Assembly (NCBI GenBank): GCA_002803225.1
Contig: NXFV01000285.1
Location: 42,736-106,735, forward strand
Reading direction: 5' to 3'
Length of the DNA stretch: 64,000 bases
Source of the DNA: Gamarada debralockiae
Lineage: Eukaryota > Ascomycota > Leotiomycetes > Helotiales > Hyphodiscaceae
Shown in pieces: positions 24,012 through 36,220 of this stretch. Both the position numbers and the translations under genes were made by a program. The notes under the pieces were generated by a model. It was not told the origin of the DNA. It saw only the letters and a list, made by a program, of their open reading frames with translations, and made no database searches. The stretch's first letter is position 1. The number at the start of each line of letters is the position of its first letter.

Positions 24012-27000
24012 ATGCATTCCTTCAGCACCTCAACCGCGGTGCTTATCATTGCGATCCTTCTACTCCTTACGGGACCAGCACATGCCTTTGGTGCTGGCAA
24101 TATTGCCTCTATTTCGAAGATTGAGGGGATCAATTGTACGTCCTACTTGAGGTCTGAGATTTGGATACCTACTGACTTCGTGCATCAGGGCGCCATGGCG
24201 ATATCGAAGATACCCTCCTCACACTTGTTATGTCGAGAGCTGCAGGCGGAAAGAAGTTTGACAAGCTGATGGTCGCTCGAGTCTATTTTGGCAACTGGCT
24301 TAGGGATTATTGTGAGTGATGACCGGGAGGATTCAATCTCGTCCTTGGAAACTGCTGGTAGATGAGGTTCAAGAACCTGGCTAACCCCTTCTTCCACAGC
24401 CCAGGCAATCGATGTCGGTACCGTAAAATATGTCTCCGCCGAAGCAATCCGAATTCTCCTCTGGGTCCTCGGATTCATGACATTCGGATACGGCACAAAA
24501 GAATTTGAAGTCACAGCAGATCGTCTTGGTTGCTACCGCCCAGAAGACCACATCGACAACCCAAAAGACTACGCCGATAATCTCGACGCTACACAATATG
24601 ATCCTAGACTTCGTGGTCCAGTCAATGAGCGCATTGAGCTGGCTATTGATCCAAATACTGGCTTGAAGAACTATATTGCGAATGAGCAGGCTGGCATTAT
24701 GACTTCTGCTTTACATGTTAGAAAGCTGTTTGGTAGAAGCATTGAGCTGGGAAGATCATATGCTAGGAGCAGAAATAAGGCTGAGCTTTATGAAGCTCTT
24801 CGTCTGTTGGGTACTGGACTTCATTGCTTGGAAGGTAAGACTGGAGGATCTATGAAGGAAATATCAGCTAATTTGGAACAGATTACTCTGCTCATAGCAA
24901 CTACACGGAGTTGGCACTTGTCGAAATGGGCGAGCGCGATGTCTTTCCCCATGTTGGACGACAAACTCAAATGCGCCTCCAAGGAGCCCAGTATCCCGTC
25001 TATCCTGTTGTTACGGGTACCTTTGGAGGCGTAGACTTTTTGCACTCCGTTATGGGCGAGTTCTCTGATAAGGCTACTCAATCCGAGATCCAAGAACTCG
25101 AAGGTACAATGGAGAACGGCTCTCGATCTGACAATAGCTTCTTGAAGGAACTTCTCAGCTCCGTCCCATCAGGCCTCTTGGGCGGTAAAGACCAAGCAGG
25201 GAAAGCAGACGAGCTTCAAGCCAACGCTGCCGCTGCTCAAATGTCTCAAATGCGAGTGTCTCCCCGTCAACCTGAAGCTTTCGCCAAACAAATGCAGCAA
25301 GTATCCCAGGAAATTTATCCAATTATCCAATGGCATGACGAGCTTATGCAAAGCATCAGGGAAGCAATCGAGAAGATTCCTATTCTCCCAGACCTGATCG
25401 AGAAGCTCGAAGACCAACTTAACATTTTCGTATTCTCCCTCCTGGCTCCATTTGTGCTGCCGATTATCAACCAGATCAAGACGGAGTTGAACACAGGCAG
25501 TTCAGAGGTCATTCAGAGTAGCAAGGATAAGCAGTTAATTGTGTTCCATGATGATCATTCTACGGATCCTACGCATTCTATGTTGTCCAAGGATCATTTC
25601 TCCAATGTTCGTTCCCCACTCCCTTATCCAAGTCAACTTCATGCCAACAGAGAAACAGATCCTCAACGAACCAGCAGGCAAAATCGCCTCCCAAGTCCTA
25701 AAATGGGTCGTCCCCCAACTGATCGCCTGCTGGGACGACGAGCGCATCGACCCAACCCGGACCATCAACCGAATCATCAACGGCGTCTTCCACCACCCCG
25801 CACAGCGTAATATGGGCGAAGATGGCGCCGTCGACGGTCGCCGTCTCATGTTTGGAGTCGTCGAGTCTTGGTGGCGCTCTAAAGATCAACAGGAACAATA
25901 TGAACTCCGTCGACAACTGTCTCGTGATGGTGTCATGAATGGCGAGAACCATAAAGAAGGCGTCCAGGATTCTGGCCATGGGTGTGGAAAGCCGCTTGGG
26001 ATGGCGAAGAGTGGTATTTCGAAGGGTGTAGGTGGTGGGGTGGGAGGTGGTGTTGCGGGTGCGATGATGGGTGAGCTTTCTTCTGCTCTTGGCTCTGGAG
26101 GTGCTGCTGGATTTGGAGGTGGACAAGGCGGATTCGGCGACCAAACCAACTCTGGTTTTGGGAAATTCGCCGAAGAAGCAGTAGGAGGCGGCGCTCTGGG
26201 CGGACTTGTCGGTGCTTTAGCAGGCGGTGTAGGCGGTTCCCTACTCTCCGGCTCTGGAGGCAAGGAGACGACGACGTATGCCAATCAGGGTTATACGCCT
26301 CAAGGCAATTACCAACAGAACTACACCGAAGTCGCGCATCAGGGAAATCAATACGCCCAAGCCCAATACTCCGAGACTGTCCTCCCAGGTGGTGGGAGAC
26401 AGACGGATTACCAACGCTATCAACAGCAGGAATCTGGGTACGGAGCGGGATTCGAGCAACGTACTGAGACACGGCCGACGTATGGGGGAGGGTATGAACA
26501 GACTAATGAACTCATTTACGAGCGTCCGGGAGGAGAGATTGAGACGGAGACGTGGCGTGAGGGTCGCACCGCTGAAGGCCGTCACTACCACGAGGCTAAA
26601 CATCACAAGGAGCATAGAGGCAGTGGGAGCGATTCGGACGGCAGTTATAAGAAGCATGGCAAGCATCACAAGAAGAAACATCACGGTCATGGCTCGGACT
26701 CGGAAGACGAGAACGACCGTCCGCAACAATATGTTCCGCCTGGAGGTGCAGGCTTTGGTGGCTATGGCGAGCCACCGAGAGAGAGATTCGAGGAGTGGAG
26801 AGGTGGGTATGGTGAGCCGCCTCGCGAACGTTTTGAAGAACGACGCGAGCGCTTCGAGGAACCTCCTAGACAGCAGTATGGGTACGGCGAGCGCGAGAGA
26901 TACGAAGAACCTCCTCGCCAGCAGTACGGTGGGTACGGCCAGCAGGAACAGAGATACGAAGAACCACCCGGCCGTGGGTTTGGTGGTGCGGCGGCTGGAT

Positions 27001-27230
27001 TTGGAGCAGGTGGCATCATTGGTGGTATTGCGGGTGCGTTTGGAGCTAATGAGTTTGAGGAGAGGAGGGAGGAGTATGAGGAACCTCCTAGACAAGAGTA
27101 TGGTGGTAGTTATGGTGGGGGAAATGAAGCTGGTTGGGGCGAAGAGGAGCGCGAAGAGGAGCGCGAAGAGCAGAGGGAGGAGTATTACCGAGAGGAGAGA
27201 CGAGAGGAGGGTGGTGGGTGGTTCTCTTAG
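24012..27230 (+). CDS. het-c: HET-C heterokaryon incompatibility protein, 992 aa
   Basis: Homologue of Neurospora het-c, whose alleles control vegetative incompatibility. Exons 24012-24135, 24189-24311, 24400-24834, 24882-25606 and 25659-27230 sum to 2979 nt in one frame. Residues 1-25 form a signal peptide ending AHA, followed at once by FGAGNIASIS, the conserved start of the mature family. Other family blocks are ARVYFGNWLRDYSQAID, LHCLEDYSAHSNYTELAL and, across intron 4, FSNILNEPAGKIAS. The last intron uses GTTCGT and an AAACAG acceptor, chosen because it restores that block. From about residue 580 the protein is glycine-rich, with a His/Lys tract and repeated YGEPPRERFEE-like units from about 840, ending in Glu/Arg repeats. 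Looks functional. Confidence 0.93.
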
Positions 27231-29459
27231 GTAGTCGAGGATGGGACTGGGTGGGTGTTTAGAGTGGAGTTGCTGGATATTTGAGTTGCTCAGAGGCGTT
27301 GACTGATTCAAAAATGGAGCAAATGGGATGGCATTGGCTTAGATGGGATATCATGAGCCGAGGAGATGTTGGATTGTTGAATCCTGTCAAACAATTCAAA
27401 GGCGTAAATTTCCTCAATCCTCCCATCCAAGTCGCAAATAGGTCTCTGTAGACAGAATCAAAAGTTCTCACCTCAGCCCCCTTCCTCTCCTCCCTCTCAA
27501 TTTAGAGATACAGGAAGTTTCCGAGAAGTAGCCCCACCACAACTCAAGGATCAAAATGTCGTCCAAGGGAAGGCCGGTTTGGCGACCATGGAAGTACAGA
27601 GCTGTTTGAGACCTGTCGATCGAGCTCTGTAGCTGAAGCAGGCATTGATTCGAACTTTTTGTTGGCGCGGGGTGGGAGTTGATTAGAGGTAGTGTTCAGG
27701 TGGGTAGGAGTAAGAAGGAGGGAGCGACAGCGAGAATCCAACGACAACAACAAATTCCTCGACGACAGCAACTCCCCCTGTTGCGAGAGCGAACCTAAGA
27801 CCTCCTGATGCTATGTCCCAGCAGCTCCCGTACAGCAAGGGAAGGACAGAAGATCACAGGTGTCGATTCTGACCCGCGAGTGCTTTGGGCCAGCCTCTAT
27901 TCCTAGGTCCTCTACAGTAAAGGGATGCAATGGAGAGAGCGATGGTGAGATACGCTCCTTTTATAGTAGAAAAAGCCGTCTGAGTTTCTTTCTCTTGTGA
28001 CAGCCCCTCTTTGGACCTGGAAGCCAAAGCTAGCTTCAAGATCTCGATGCAAGGAGTCTTCCAAGGTTCAGGAGGATGATTCGAGAAGCAAGCTACGAGT
28101 GCGAACCCGAGGTGGGGTGACGAGGGGAAGGAAAGCGGCGGCAAATATTGAAATGACGACGGCAGAGAACTCAACAACGAGAACTATTCCGAGGAAAAGA
28201 TTTAGAGCATCCCAAAGGTTGGAGCATACCATAATCTGGCTTGAAAATGAATGAAGAAGATTTCTTCACTTTGCCTTTGGGATGCTTGGAAGGCTTCTCC
28301 TGCTCAGACTTCCCGATGGAAGGGCGTCTTCTAAAGGTTTGGGTTCGAAAGACTTGAAAAAGAGTTGTGAGCACAGTCTTTGCCATTTATCTTGTACTTT
28401 TCGGTCAGAAAAGGGTAGTTTGGATTTCTGTGCGCGTGATTTTCCCGTTCCATTTGCAAGGTTGGAATGAGATTGCCTCTATAGTGACGAATCAACGTAT
28501 ACAATATCACACAGAGCGCAAAGTCCAGGAAAAGACTAGAGGGGGCCTGCTTGTCAAAACACATGTTTTCCATCCGGCTGTTCAAGGATAGCTGGTCCCA
28601 AGATATTCCCACGTTGGTGGCGATGCCGGGAATTTAATACCCCAACCGGGCACCTCTTCGATCCTGCAGACAATACGAAGTTCTCGGTTCTCCAATGGCA
28701 TTGTTGTCAGGATGAATATCAACTCCTTTTCCTAGGTATCAATTGTGGGTTTTCCCGGTAGGATTCAAGGTTCTTGTGCAAGCTCTTCGGGGAGAGATGC
28801 TGAGGCGGATTGATGGGGTGACGGAGTGGCGACGAGAAGAGAAACGACAACGACAGAGAACTCGATAACTGAAATTGAAATATTTCATGTGAGATATCAG
28901 GTCGTAGGAATCCCTCTTGGAATTTACTTTGGGTTGGCACCATCGTGCAGCTCCCTACGGGCTCGTGTTCGCAACACTAGCCACGGTCGGAAATGCGAGC
29001 CAATGTTGCATTATAGTGGTGATTGCCCCCTTTTTCTCGGTGCTTCTATCCACCCTTTAATGCAAGTTTCAGAACGTGTTATTTCTGCTCCAAGTTGATG
29101 CTGTTTAGCTGCTTGCTTCCACAACATTTAGAGGCGGTCAGGACCCCGCTTTTGACATTCAACTGAAATATCTGGAAAGCTGACAGTCAAGTATGATACT
29201 TCTTGGAGTTGGCTGATGCCTTTCTGATCCGAATTCTGCCTCTTTGTCATCGTTCAGTGGAAAAAAGAAATTAATCTATGATTCTCATATATCTATCAGC
29301 CTCCTAATGCATGTACGTATCCGATATAAGTTCCACCAGGATCATGAACGACAACATCTCCATCAATGGTGGAACATGCGGGAAAGAATCCTACAGGAAA
29401 CTACTTGGTGGCGCTAGTCTAGAAAGCTTCTCTGGGGTTGTTGCTGCCTTGAGATCTTC
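27231..29459. other. Intergenic with faint repeated modules
   Basis: No gene supported. Two segments (about 28060-28200 and 28750-28880) share a GGGGTGACG block followed by an ACGACRRCRACAGAGAACTC block, so an old duplication is possible. A weaker third copy may lie near 27700-27770. Confidence 0.35.
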
Positions 29460-31107
29460 GTGGGAAGATTTCGAGCATTTACTGAGAAGGAAAGGAGCGG
29501 GAAATAGGGAAGTTTTCTCGGAAAATCGGAAAAGAACACTAAAGCGATTCTGAACGCGAGCGAAGGCAAGGTTCTCGTTATTGATGAGGCCTATATGCTC
29601 TATTCAGGATCTCAATGCGTGGGAAACACATCAGATCCCTTTAAAACAGCAGTGATTGACACAATCGTGGCAGAAGTCTAAAGCACGCCAGGTGAAGACC
29701 GATGAGTACTCCTGTTGGGCTACAAGGAACAGATGCAGGAAATGTTAGAGAATTCGAACCCTAGTCTCGCAAGGCGATTTCAGCTCGGCTACGCATTCGA
29801 CTTCGAAGACTTTGATGACCAGCAGTTGAGGCAAATTCTCGAACTCAAACTCAAAAAGCAGGGACTCGAAGCAACTGAAGAAGCCAAGGACGTCACCATC
29901 GGACTCCTTTCGATGGCTCGCGATGGGCCCAATTTTTGCAATGCTAGCGATGTTGAGAACCTGATATCTCATGCTAAAGCTCGAGGACAGAAGAGACGGT
30001 CCATGCAGGGCGTGGAGAGCCAGAAGGCGGAAGTTCTCTTTTTGCCGCGAGATTTTGATGAGAATTTTGACCGGGCCAACAATGCAACTCTCAATCTCTG
30101 AAAGATTGAGTGAAGGCAAGTTCGCAAAAGAAGCCATCATGAACTAGTTGATAGTCTCACGAAACCTCAATTCTTGGGTAAACTCATTGTTCTTTTCGCT
30201 GACTACACCGAAGACATGAGCAGGCTTCTCAAAGTCAATCCGGGTCTCTCGAGAAGGTTTCCGGAGGAGATTGTATTCCAGAACATTACGGCGGAAGAGT
30301 ATTTGGCACTTCTTCAACGTCAGTTGAGAGTGCTAGTATCGAGTTCGTTCTGAAGAATCACCAATCCGACGCTCACTGGGACATGATTAAGCACTTCAAC
30401 AGCCTTTCCTGCCCTCCTAATTGGGGCAATGGCCGGGACGTCAAGACTCTGTCCAAGACTATCGTGGCATCTGCTTTTGCAAGCGCGGAGTCCGCTTCCA
30501 CGGCCTTGACGGTTTCTACCAACGACGTGCTAAAGCTCTTCAGAAAATGTTGAAAGCCCAACTAGCTCTGTGCGAAACGAAGCCGCATATAGAAAGCTCG
30601 TTAAGTAACGGTACTATAGCGTCAATCTTCAATCCAGCAACCAACTCGCTCCCGCCTCCGCTCACAACGACTTCGACCTCATTAGCCGCGGGGCTCGCAG
30701 AGCCAAACGATACTCCTAAGCAAGAGCCGAAGACCGATGCAGCACCACGAGACCAGAATCGAGATACAGGCGCATCAGATGAGACATGGGCACAACTACA
30801 GGCCGATATTAAGGCGAATGAGATCGCACAGAAAATTTCCCAAGACGCTATCGCCGATCTGGAAGAGCGGGCCGAAGGTGTAGTGACTGAGCAAGAAATC
30901 GCCGCGGAATAAGTGAAAGCATTGGAAGAAGTTGCGCCATCAGAAACCATTTTCGGCGACGGCGATGATGAGATGAAAGAGCGAAAGCGCCGGCATGAGG
31001 GGTTGAGGATTTATGCCTTGAAGGCCCGCCTTGCTAGACAAGAAGTGGAGGAGAAGCTACGCAAAGCTAGAGTAGAGGGAGACAGGAAGAAGAAAGAGGA
31101 AGCTTAG
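29460..31107 (+). pseudogene. CbbX/SpoVK-like AAA+ ATPase relic
   Basis: Derived from a fungal protein with tandem AAA+ modules. The Walker B region of one module reads KVLVIDEAYMLYSG at 29570-29615. Sensor and lid follow: VLLLGYKEQM (about 29710), NPSLARRF and a long helical lid, to NNATLNL at 30100. Part of a second module appears at 30180-30360 (KLIVLFADYTEDM, NPGLSRRF) and the PNWGNGRDVKTL block at about 30420. A charged coiled coil covers 30760-31107. Stops lie at 29680, 29701, 30101, 30113 and 30350, and the frame changes near 30545. No Walker A is left. Clearly dead. Confidence 0.75.
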
Positions 31108-31985
31108 GCCCAAAAGAAGTTGAGAGATATGGGCGTTTGTCTTGTAGGATTTTGATGGATCAAGTAGAGGACGGGGTACCGATGTGCCGGGGGTAAATCA
31201 TTTCGTTTCGAACTACTGTCTAGGGGCGTATGCGTTTTTGAGGGAGATGGGGTGGCCGGGGGTCCCCGCTATGGCATCCGCCCTTTTACACGTCTCGACT
31301 TTGAGGTATGTATCATTGCAGGTAACTGTACTCAATATTCGAGACAAGCATACATTCCATTTACAGGCACGAACGGTCAGAGAGGAGAGGATTCCTGCCA
31401 ACGCAACCAGGTCAGACCTTAAGAAATAAAATAATTGTGCGGTAGATCTATTTCAAAGCAATGTAAAGGATTGTCAAAAGAGTTGACAGATTCAAGAATG
31501 CTATGGATTCGACTCGCGGTAACCTCGAGTGCCACAGTGAGTAATGATGACGAGCACGAGGCTGTTTGTCGTGCCTGCTAGCAATAGTTGCAACCGATTC
31601 GTGTAATAGGATTGTCGTTAATTGCTCTAAGCTGGCGCTTAAAAAGTCCAGCTATGAGCACTAAGGTTATAGGGTATCTATGGACCTAAATATTAAATAT
31701 CTTTATATAATCACCTCTGTCACATGATTAATCGGGGGTGCCTAGACTCCAATAGACTTTTAGGGAGAAAGATACCCACGACAGGAATATATAAGGGCTG
31801 ATCATTCTTTCAATGCCACTTCTGGAGACAAAACAATCTAATAGGCATATGGAATCATCTCGTTTTTTCATCCGTAGGACAGGAGCAAGTCTCAGCAGTT
31901 TATAGTAACTCTCACAATGAAAAGCACTATATTCAAAGCATTTTGGTATACATTCAAGGTGAAAAATGATAATAAGCTACCACAG
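31108..31985. other. Intergenic, no gene supported
   Basis: Short frames only. 31600-31800 is A+T-rich. The right end is the 3' flank of the BVMO gene. Confidence 0.5.
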
Positions 31986-33875
31986 TCATTCCAACTTTAT
32001 CTCTTCCAGCCATAGTGGATCAATGCTCTCCTCCTGTACATAAAAGCCCAAGTCTGCGCCAGGTGTCCTTTGCTGCTTGACAAATCCAAGGCCCATAAAT
32101 GAGAACATATTATCTTTGTTTCGGTACTCTATGCTGTAATCCTCCCATCGCGGATTTTTAGTCATCGCCATAAAGTGTAAAGCGCTGCCCGGATACACTG
32201 AATGCACTTTTCCTGTCTCGTTGTTCTTATACCAACTCCTGCAGTCGTCTGTAAACACAGTGCCTGAAAGAACTTCCTGGCAGTGTTTTGAAAATGCGGC
32301 CACGACATCTTGCTTTGGTTCAAGTGTCTTGATGTTCTCTTGCTGCAACTTGTGGATCATTTTGATAGCATAATTGGCAACTGAGTGAAATGCACCAAAT
32401 GGCGACCCGTTCTGAACTGGTGATGGTGGCCCATTGTGGATCATGAAATTTGGCATATTTGGAACAGTGAGGCCGAAATAGGCAACAGGCTCGTCGCGCC
32501 ATTTCTCAGCTAAGGATTCTCCATTCCTTCCCACGACTGGAAATCGCGGCCGGAATGAGACGTCAAATCCTGTAGCACATATAATTGTGTTGACTTTCGT
32601 GTGAATACCATTGCCATCGATAACTCCAGAAGGAGTAATTTTGACGACAGGGGTGAAATTGACCTGCACATTCTTCTCCTGAATGGCTTTCATGTACGGA
32701 TCCCCGGGTGTGATTCGTCTACAGCCGACCGACCATTTTGGTGTAAAGCCTGTTGCTATGTTAAAATTACGGAGCTGGCTCGTACTAAAATATTGACTCA
32801 AACCTTCTAGCAAACGCTCATCCTTGATTTTCTGCGCCATTCGCTCTCGGAATCTGTCCTGGACACTCTTTTGCATTTCACCTCCACTGAAGAACATGCC
32901 CCACATGTTGTTCAGTTGTCCGTCAACGAACCTGACGTGCTCCACAAGTTTTTGTGTGTCATTTCGGAATGTAGCTTTCTCGTCTTCTGAATAAATATAT
33001 TCTTGAGGGTAGCAATCTACTAATGGTGCGAACCAGACTCCCTGCGGCAAAGATTAACATAAAGGCTCCAAAGAATAAATGGCATACGTGAACTTACAGT
33101 TCGGACGAAAACATCCATTTTATCAACATAAGGTTGCATAGCTGGCACCGTTTGTATTGAGGATGCGCCAGAGCCAATTACAGCGACTGTATCGTTTGTC
33201 CACTGTTGCTGATGATAATCCTTTGGCCATCTCGCGGTGTGGATGAGTCTTCCTTGAAAGGAATCAAGGCCTTCGATGTTGGGCCATTTCCAGTTGTTCA
33301 AAATACCCGTGGCATATAAGAGAACGTCACAGGAGTCATCAAATTCCTTTTCTGTACCGTCCTCGTGGGTCTGTCGTAATTTAATTTTCCATTTGGCAAG
33401 TTCTTCTTGCCAGTAGGCGCCAATCACTTCAACATTGAAGTTCATATATTTCCGTAAACCGAATACCTTACATACTCGATTGAGGTATTGCCAAATATCT
33501 TCGGCCTCTGACAGAAACCGAGGCCATTCCGGCTTGCAGTTATTCCTTTAGCTCCCATTACTGACTATGTTTGACGACTGAGTGACTCACGTTGAGGGCG
33601 AAGTGAAAGGCGTATGCATGACTAGGCACATCGCAGGCACAGCCAGGGTACCGATTCTCGAACCAGGTTCCACCCATATCTGAATTCTTCTCATATATGA
33701 CATGTTCCACATTCTGACATTGTGCCTGAATATTATATGCATTTAGCAAGCCAGATACTCCAGCACCTATCGTGATGACTTTGAGCTGTCTGTTTGCAGG
33801 GTCGCCGAGATTTACATCTGGAATACTGGGAAATTGCGGTTGAAAGCAATCAAAAAGTGATAGAGTTGAATCCAT
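31986..33875 (-). CDS. Baeyer-Villiger monooxygenase (FAD, NADPH), 591 aa
   Basis: Inserts oxygen beside a ketone carbonyl to give an ester or lactone. Minus-strand exons 33875-33591, 33532-33098 and 33041-31986 sum to 1776 nt in frame. The FAD Rossmann motif GAGVSG lies at residues 37-42. The type I BVMO fingerprint FxGxxxHxxxWP is exact at 187-198 ([12 protein letters not shown]). The NADPH Rossmann motif GSGASS follows at 215-220, and an ATGFD block marks the C-terminal FAD region. The length is normal for fungal BVMOs. There is no signal peptide or membrane anchor. An alpha/beta hydrolase, a broken SDR and a Zn2Cys6 regulator follow within 9 kb, which suggests a ketone-degrading pathway. 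The substrate is not readable from sequence. Confidence 0.94.
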
Positions 33876-34004
33876 TGCAATTGCAAGACTGGATCTTGTA
33901 CACTGGGCATGTCAACATAAAGAAGGAGCGCTGGGCGAGCCTTGAGCAAAGGCAGAACATGACATTTTAATATAATTAGGAAGGCTGCACTGTGTCGGGA
34001 TCTA

Positions 34005-34020
34005 TTCCGCAGATTTTCCG
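34005..34020. promoter_or_regulatory. Two TTCCG half-sites in the proximal BVMO promoter
   Basis: TTCCG at 34005-34009 and 34016-34020, that is 130 and 141 bases upstream of the BVMO ATG. The same pentamer and its complement recur in the array at 34268-34514 and upstream of the hydrolase and the SDR. CGG/CCG triplets are what Zn2Cys6 regulators contact; their function here is inferred. Confidence 0.4.
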
Positions 34021-34257
34021 AGGCAATCCCATTGGATTAAGCATTATTCATAGCGGGCGTGGTGATTTCGGGTTTCAAGGGTTGTCGTTGCTATGTGACC
34101 ATACAAGACCGGCTTAATTCGTAACGTCGGAGCCATGAAGCCACAGAGGTTGAACTCTCACGTCCAGATTTCTGGAGGTGGTCAGAGACCGCGAATTGGG
34201 ACTAAGAACTACACTAAACCCGCTTCCCCTGGACATAAAGACTTCCTTGTTTTACTT

Positions 34258-34520
34258 CAGACAAGGGTTCCGAGGTGTCGGAATAGATTGATGTACAATC
34301 CCAACTTTTCTGTATTTCCATTTAGAATTTCGAGATACTGGAGTGGATCGATGCAAATTTTGACTGCTGATTTTGAGCGTGCGGAATTCCGATGTGTCGG
34401 AATGGATTGGTGCAGGTATCTACCACTATTTTTCGTGAAGGTTTCCGAGCTGTCGGAATTAATTGATGCACCATTCCCCACGTAGTACGATACAGCTCTT
34501 CGGGGACATCCGAATGAATC
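34258..34520. repeat. Degenerate tandem array of TTCCG-N6-CGGAA palindromes
   Basis: Five diverged units with a 56-60 bp period. Each has a palindromic core: 34268-34283, a decayed one near 34327-34342, 34387-34402, 34443-34458, and 34499-34514 with the triplets swapped to CGG-N6-CCG. The core is followed by a GAATNGATTGRTGCA-like stretch. The six-base spacing is conserved while the sequence between units is not. The array lies 393-640 bases upstream of the BVMO start and downstream of the hydrolase gene. It may be a multi-site operator; it may also be a decaying minisatellite whose unit happens to be palindromic. Confidence 0.7.
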
Positions 34521-35139
34521 AAGGTACTGTCACCAGACTCAAGTGTAAATCCAGACCATACAAATCTTTTCTACTCAGTGTAGCATCATACCATTATTGC
34601 AACCTACTATAGCGTTCCATAGGGCATACGATTTGGTTCCGATTTCGAGCGCAAGGAACATCATTCTGAACTTGCCTAGCCTTAAATATATAGTGGTAAT
34701 TTCACTATTAGTTTGAAGTATATAAGAACTGCTAGCCCTTAAATATAACGGGTTAGACCCGTATTCGAGACTCCATCAGGTGGCATTGAGAATTCCCTAG
34801 ATCAGGTGACCTTTGTTGCTCTGGCTACTAGTGCTGTCTGTGTGTAAACAATTGTACGAAGAGCAGAGCTCACTTGTTCTTTCTTTATTATTTCCTCTTC
34901 GTATATACACCGGTCTTTCAATTGTGCTAAGTCGCTTGCTACCCGTGACAAATAGTATCTTAAGCCGAGGCTGAAATTTCAGCATTGCTTTGTGAATAGA
35001 AATATTGAGAGATAGGGCTGCTGATAGATAAACATTTGATGATAAAGGGAGTTTTCCTGCCAGGGGCACTGCTATTGCGCGTGGGAATAGCATTTGATTG
35101 CTGATCGACAGACACGTACGGCTACAAAGTGGTTGTTGG
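34521..35139. other. Rest of the intergenic between BVMO and hydrolase
   Basis: A+T-rich between 34600 and 34760; no gene seen. Contains the 3' flank of the hydrolase gene. Confidence 0.5.
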
Positions 35140-36093
35140 CTAAGCTAAGACTTCTTCCAAGAATTTCAACTGCGCCTTGACGTTGTCCACAAAAGAAGGC
35201 CCCGTATAAACATCAAAGTGACCAGCCCCCCGCACGATATGCAATTGCTTCGGTTCCTTCGCCTTCTCAAACATGGCCAGTTGCCACGGCGTTGGGCACG
35301 TGACGTCCTTCTCTGCGACAACCATCAAGAGTGGTGTTGGTGCTATGCGATGGACAAAAGCGATCGGCTCGGACATGGCTACATTGCCCAGGGTTTGCAG
35401 TGTCACAAACTTCTCCCGCTTGTACCCCCGGCGATCCATCTCCTTAGTGAATGGGAACGCACCGGGCTCAGACAGAATTCCACCTTTTCCGGTCTCGTCT
35501 GGGAAAATCGGGATCATCACTCCTTTCCCGGCGCCTTCGTTCCGGACTGCTCGTCGGTCTAGGAGCACGGCATGTAGGTCCGAAGATTGGCCGACCATGG
35601 CGAGGGCAGTGTTGGTCAGCTCACCTGACACGAAGGGGACCTGCGAGATTACGGCGCGTATTAGCTTATTCGCTGCTGCTGCGATAATCGCGTTTCCACC
35701 AGCCATGGAGCTTCCCCAGTAGACGATACGCTCAGTGTCAACCTCAGGCAAAGTAGTGACGAAATCGAACGCTTCCAGGTAATCGCGTTGCTGGAAGATA
35801 GGATCCGTTTCATTGCGCGGTGTGCCATCAGATTCACCCCAATTACGGTGATCGTAAATGAGAGCATGATAACCGGCCGCAGTGAATCGAACTGCAAAGT
35901 CGGGAATCATATGGCTCTTTTCTCCGCCAAACTGAGGATATTAGCTTAAGTCTTTACGGCAACCAAGGCAGATACCAACCCCGTTGGTCATGATAAGACA
36001 GGGACGTCGCCCTGATTGACTGGTCTTATATAGGTCTCCACGTAGTGTGAGGCCATCGTAAGTTTTGAATTCGACTTTGGTTGGTGTAGTCAT
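35140..36093 (-). CDS. Alpha/beta hydrolase (esterase-like), 301 aa
   Basis: Serine hydrolase of the alpha/beta fold; beside a BVMO the natural role is cleaving the ester or lactone product. Minus-strand exons 36093-35980 and 35931-35140 sum to 906 nt in frame. The intron has a GTTGGT donor and CTCAG acceptor. The triad is visible: Ser near residue 113 in WGSSMAGG, Asp near 247 in VVAEKD, His near 276 in GAGHFDVY. An oxyanion-side NGFGGEKS segment is formed across the splice, and DHRNWGESDG is typical of the fold. There is no signal peptide. An in-frame ATG at 36114 would add seven residues. No TATA is obvious, but five TTCCG/CGGAA half-sites lie 128-170 bases upstream. Confidence 0.9.
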
Positions 36094-36220
36094 TTCGAAA
36101 GATTGTTGCCACATAGCATTTCAGATTGACCGTGGCCGCCTTTTTATACCGTGGCCTTTTTGTCATTTTGTCTGAAAGCTACCCAGACATCTTTGCATCT
36201 GCCGTCATCGACTTGAAAGT

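Noticed and set aside
25535..27311. Long antisense and alternate-frame ORFs over the 3' half of het-c, including one of 356 codons on the minus strand
   Set aside because: They arise from the Gly/Glu/Arg-rich composition of the true frame, which suppresses stops in other frames; they have no domain and no start context.
34258..34520. CRISPR array
   Set aside because: The units are diverged over their whole length, with no constant repeat and unique spacers, and the genome is eukaryotic.
34257..34522. Minus-strand ORFs over the palindromic array
   Set aside because: The peptide repetition only mirrors the tandem DNA repeat, and the units are not multiples of three with a constant frame.
35218..35722. 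Plus-strand ORFs over the alpha/beta hydrolase
   Set aside because: Shadows of the minus-strand gene, whose catalytic triad is plain.
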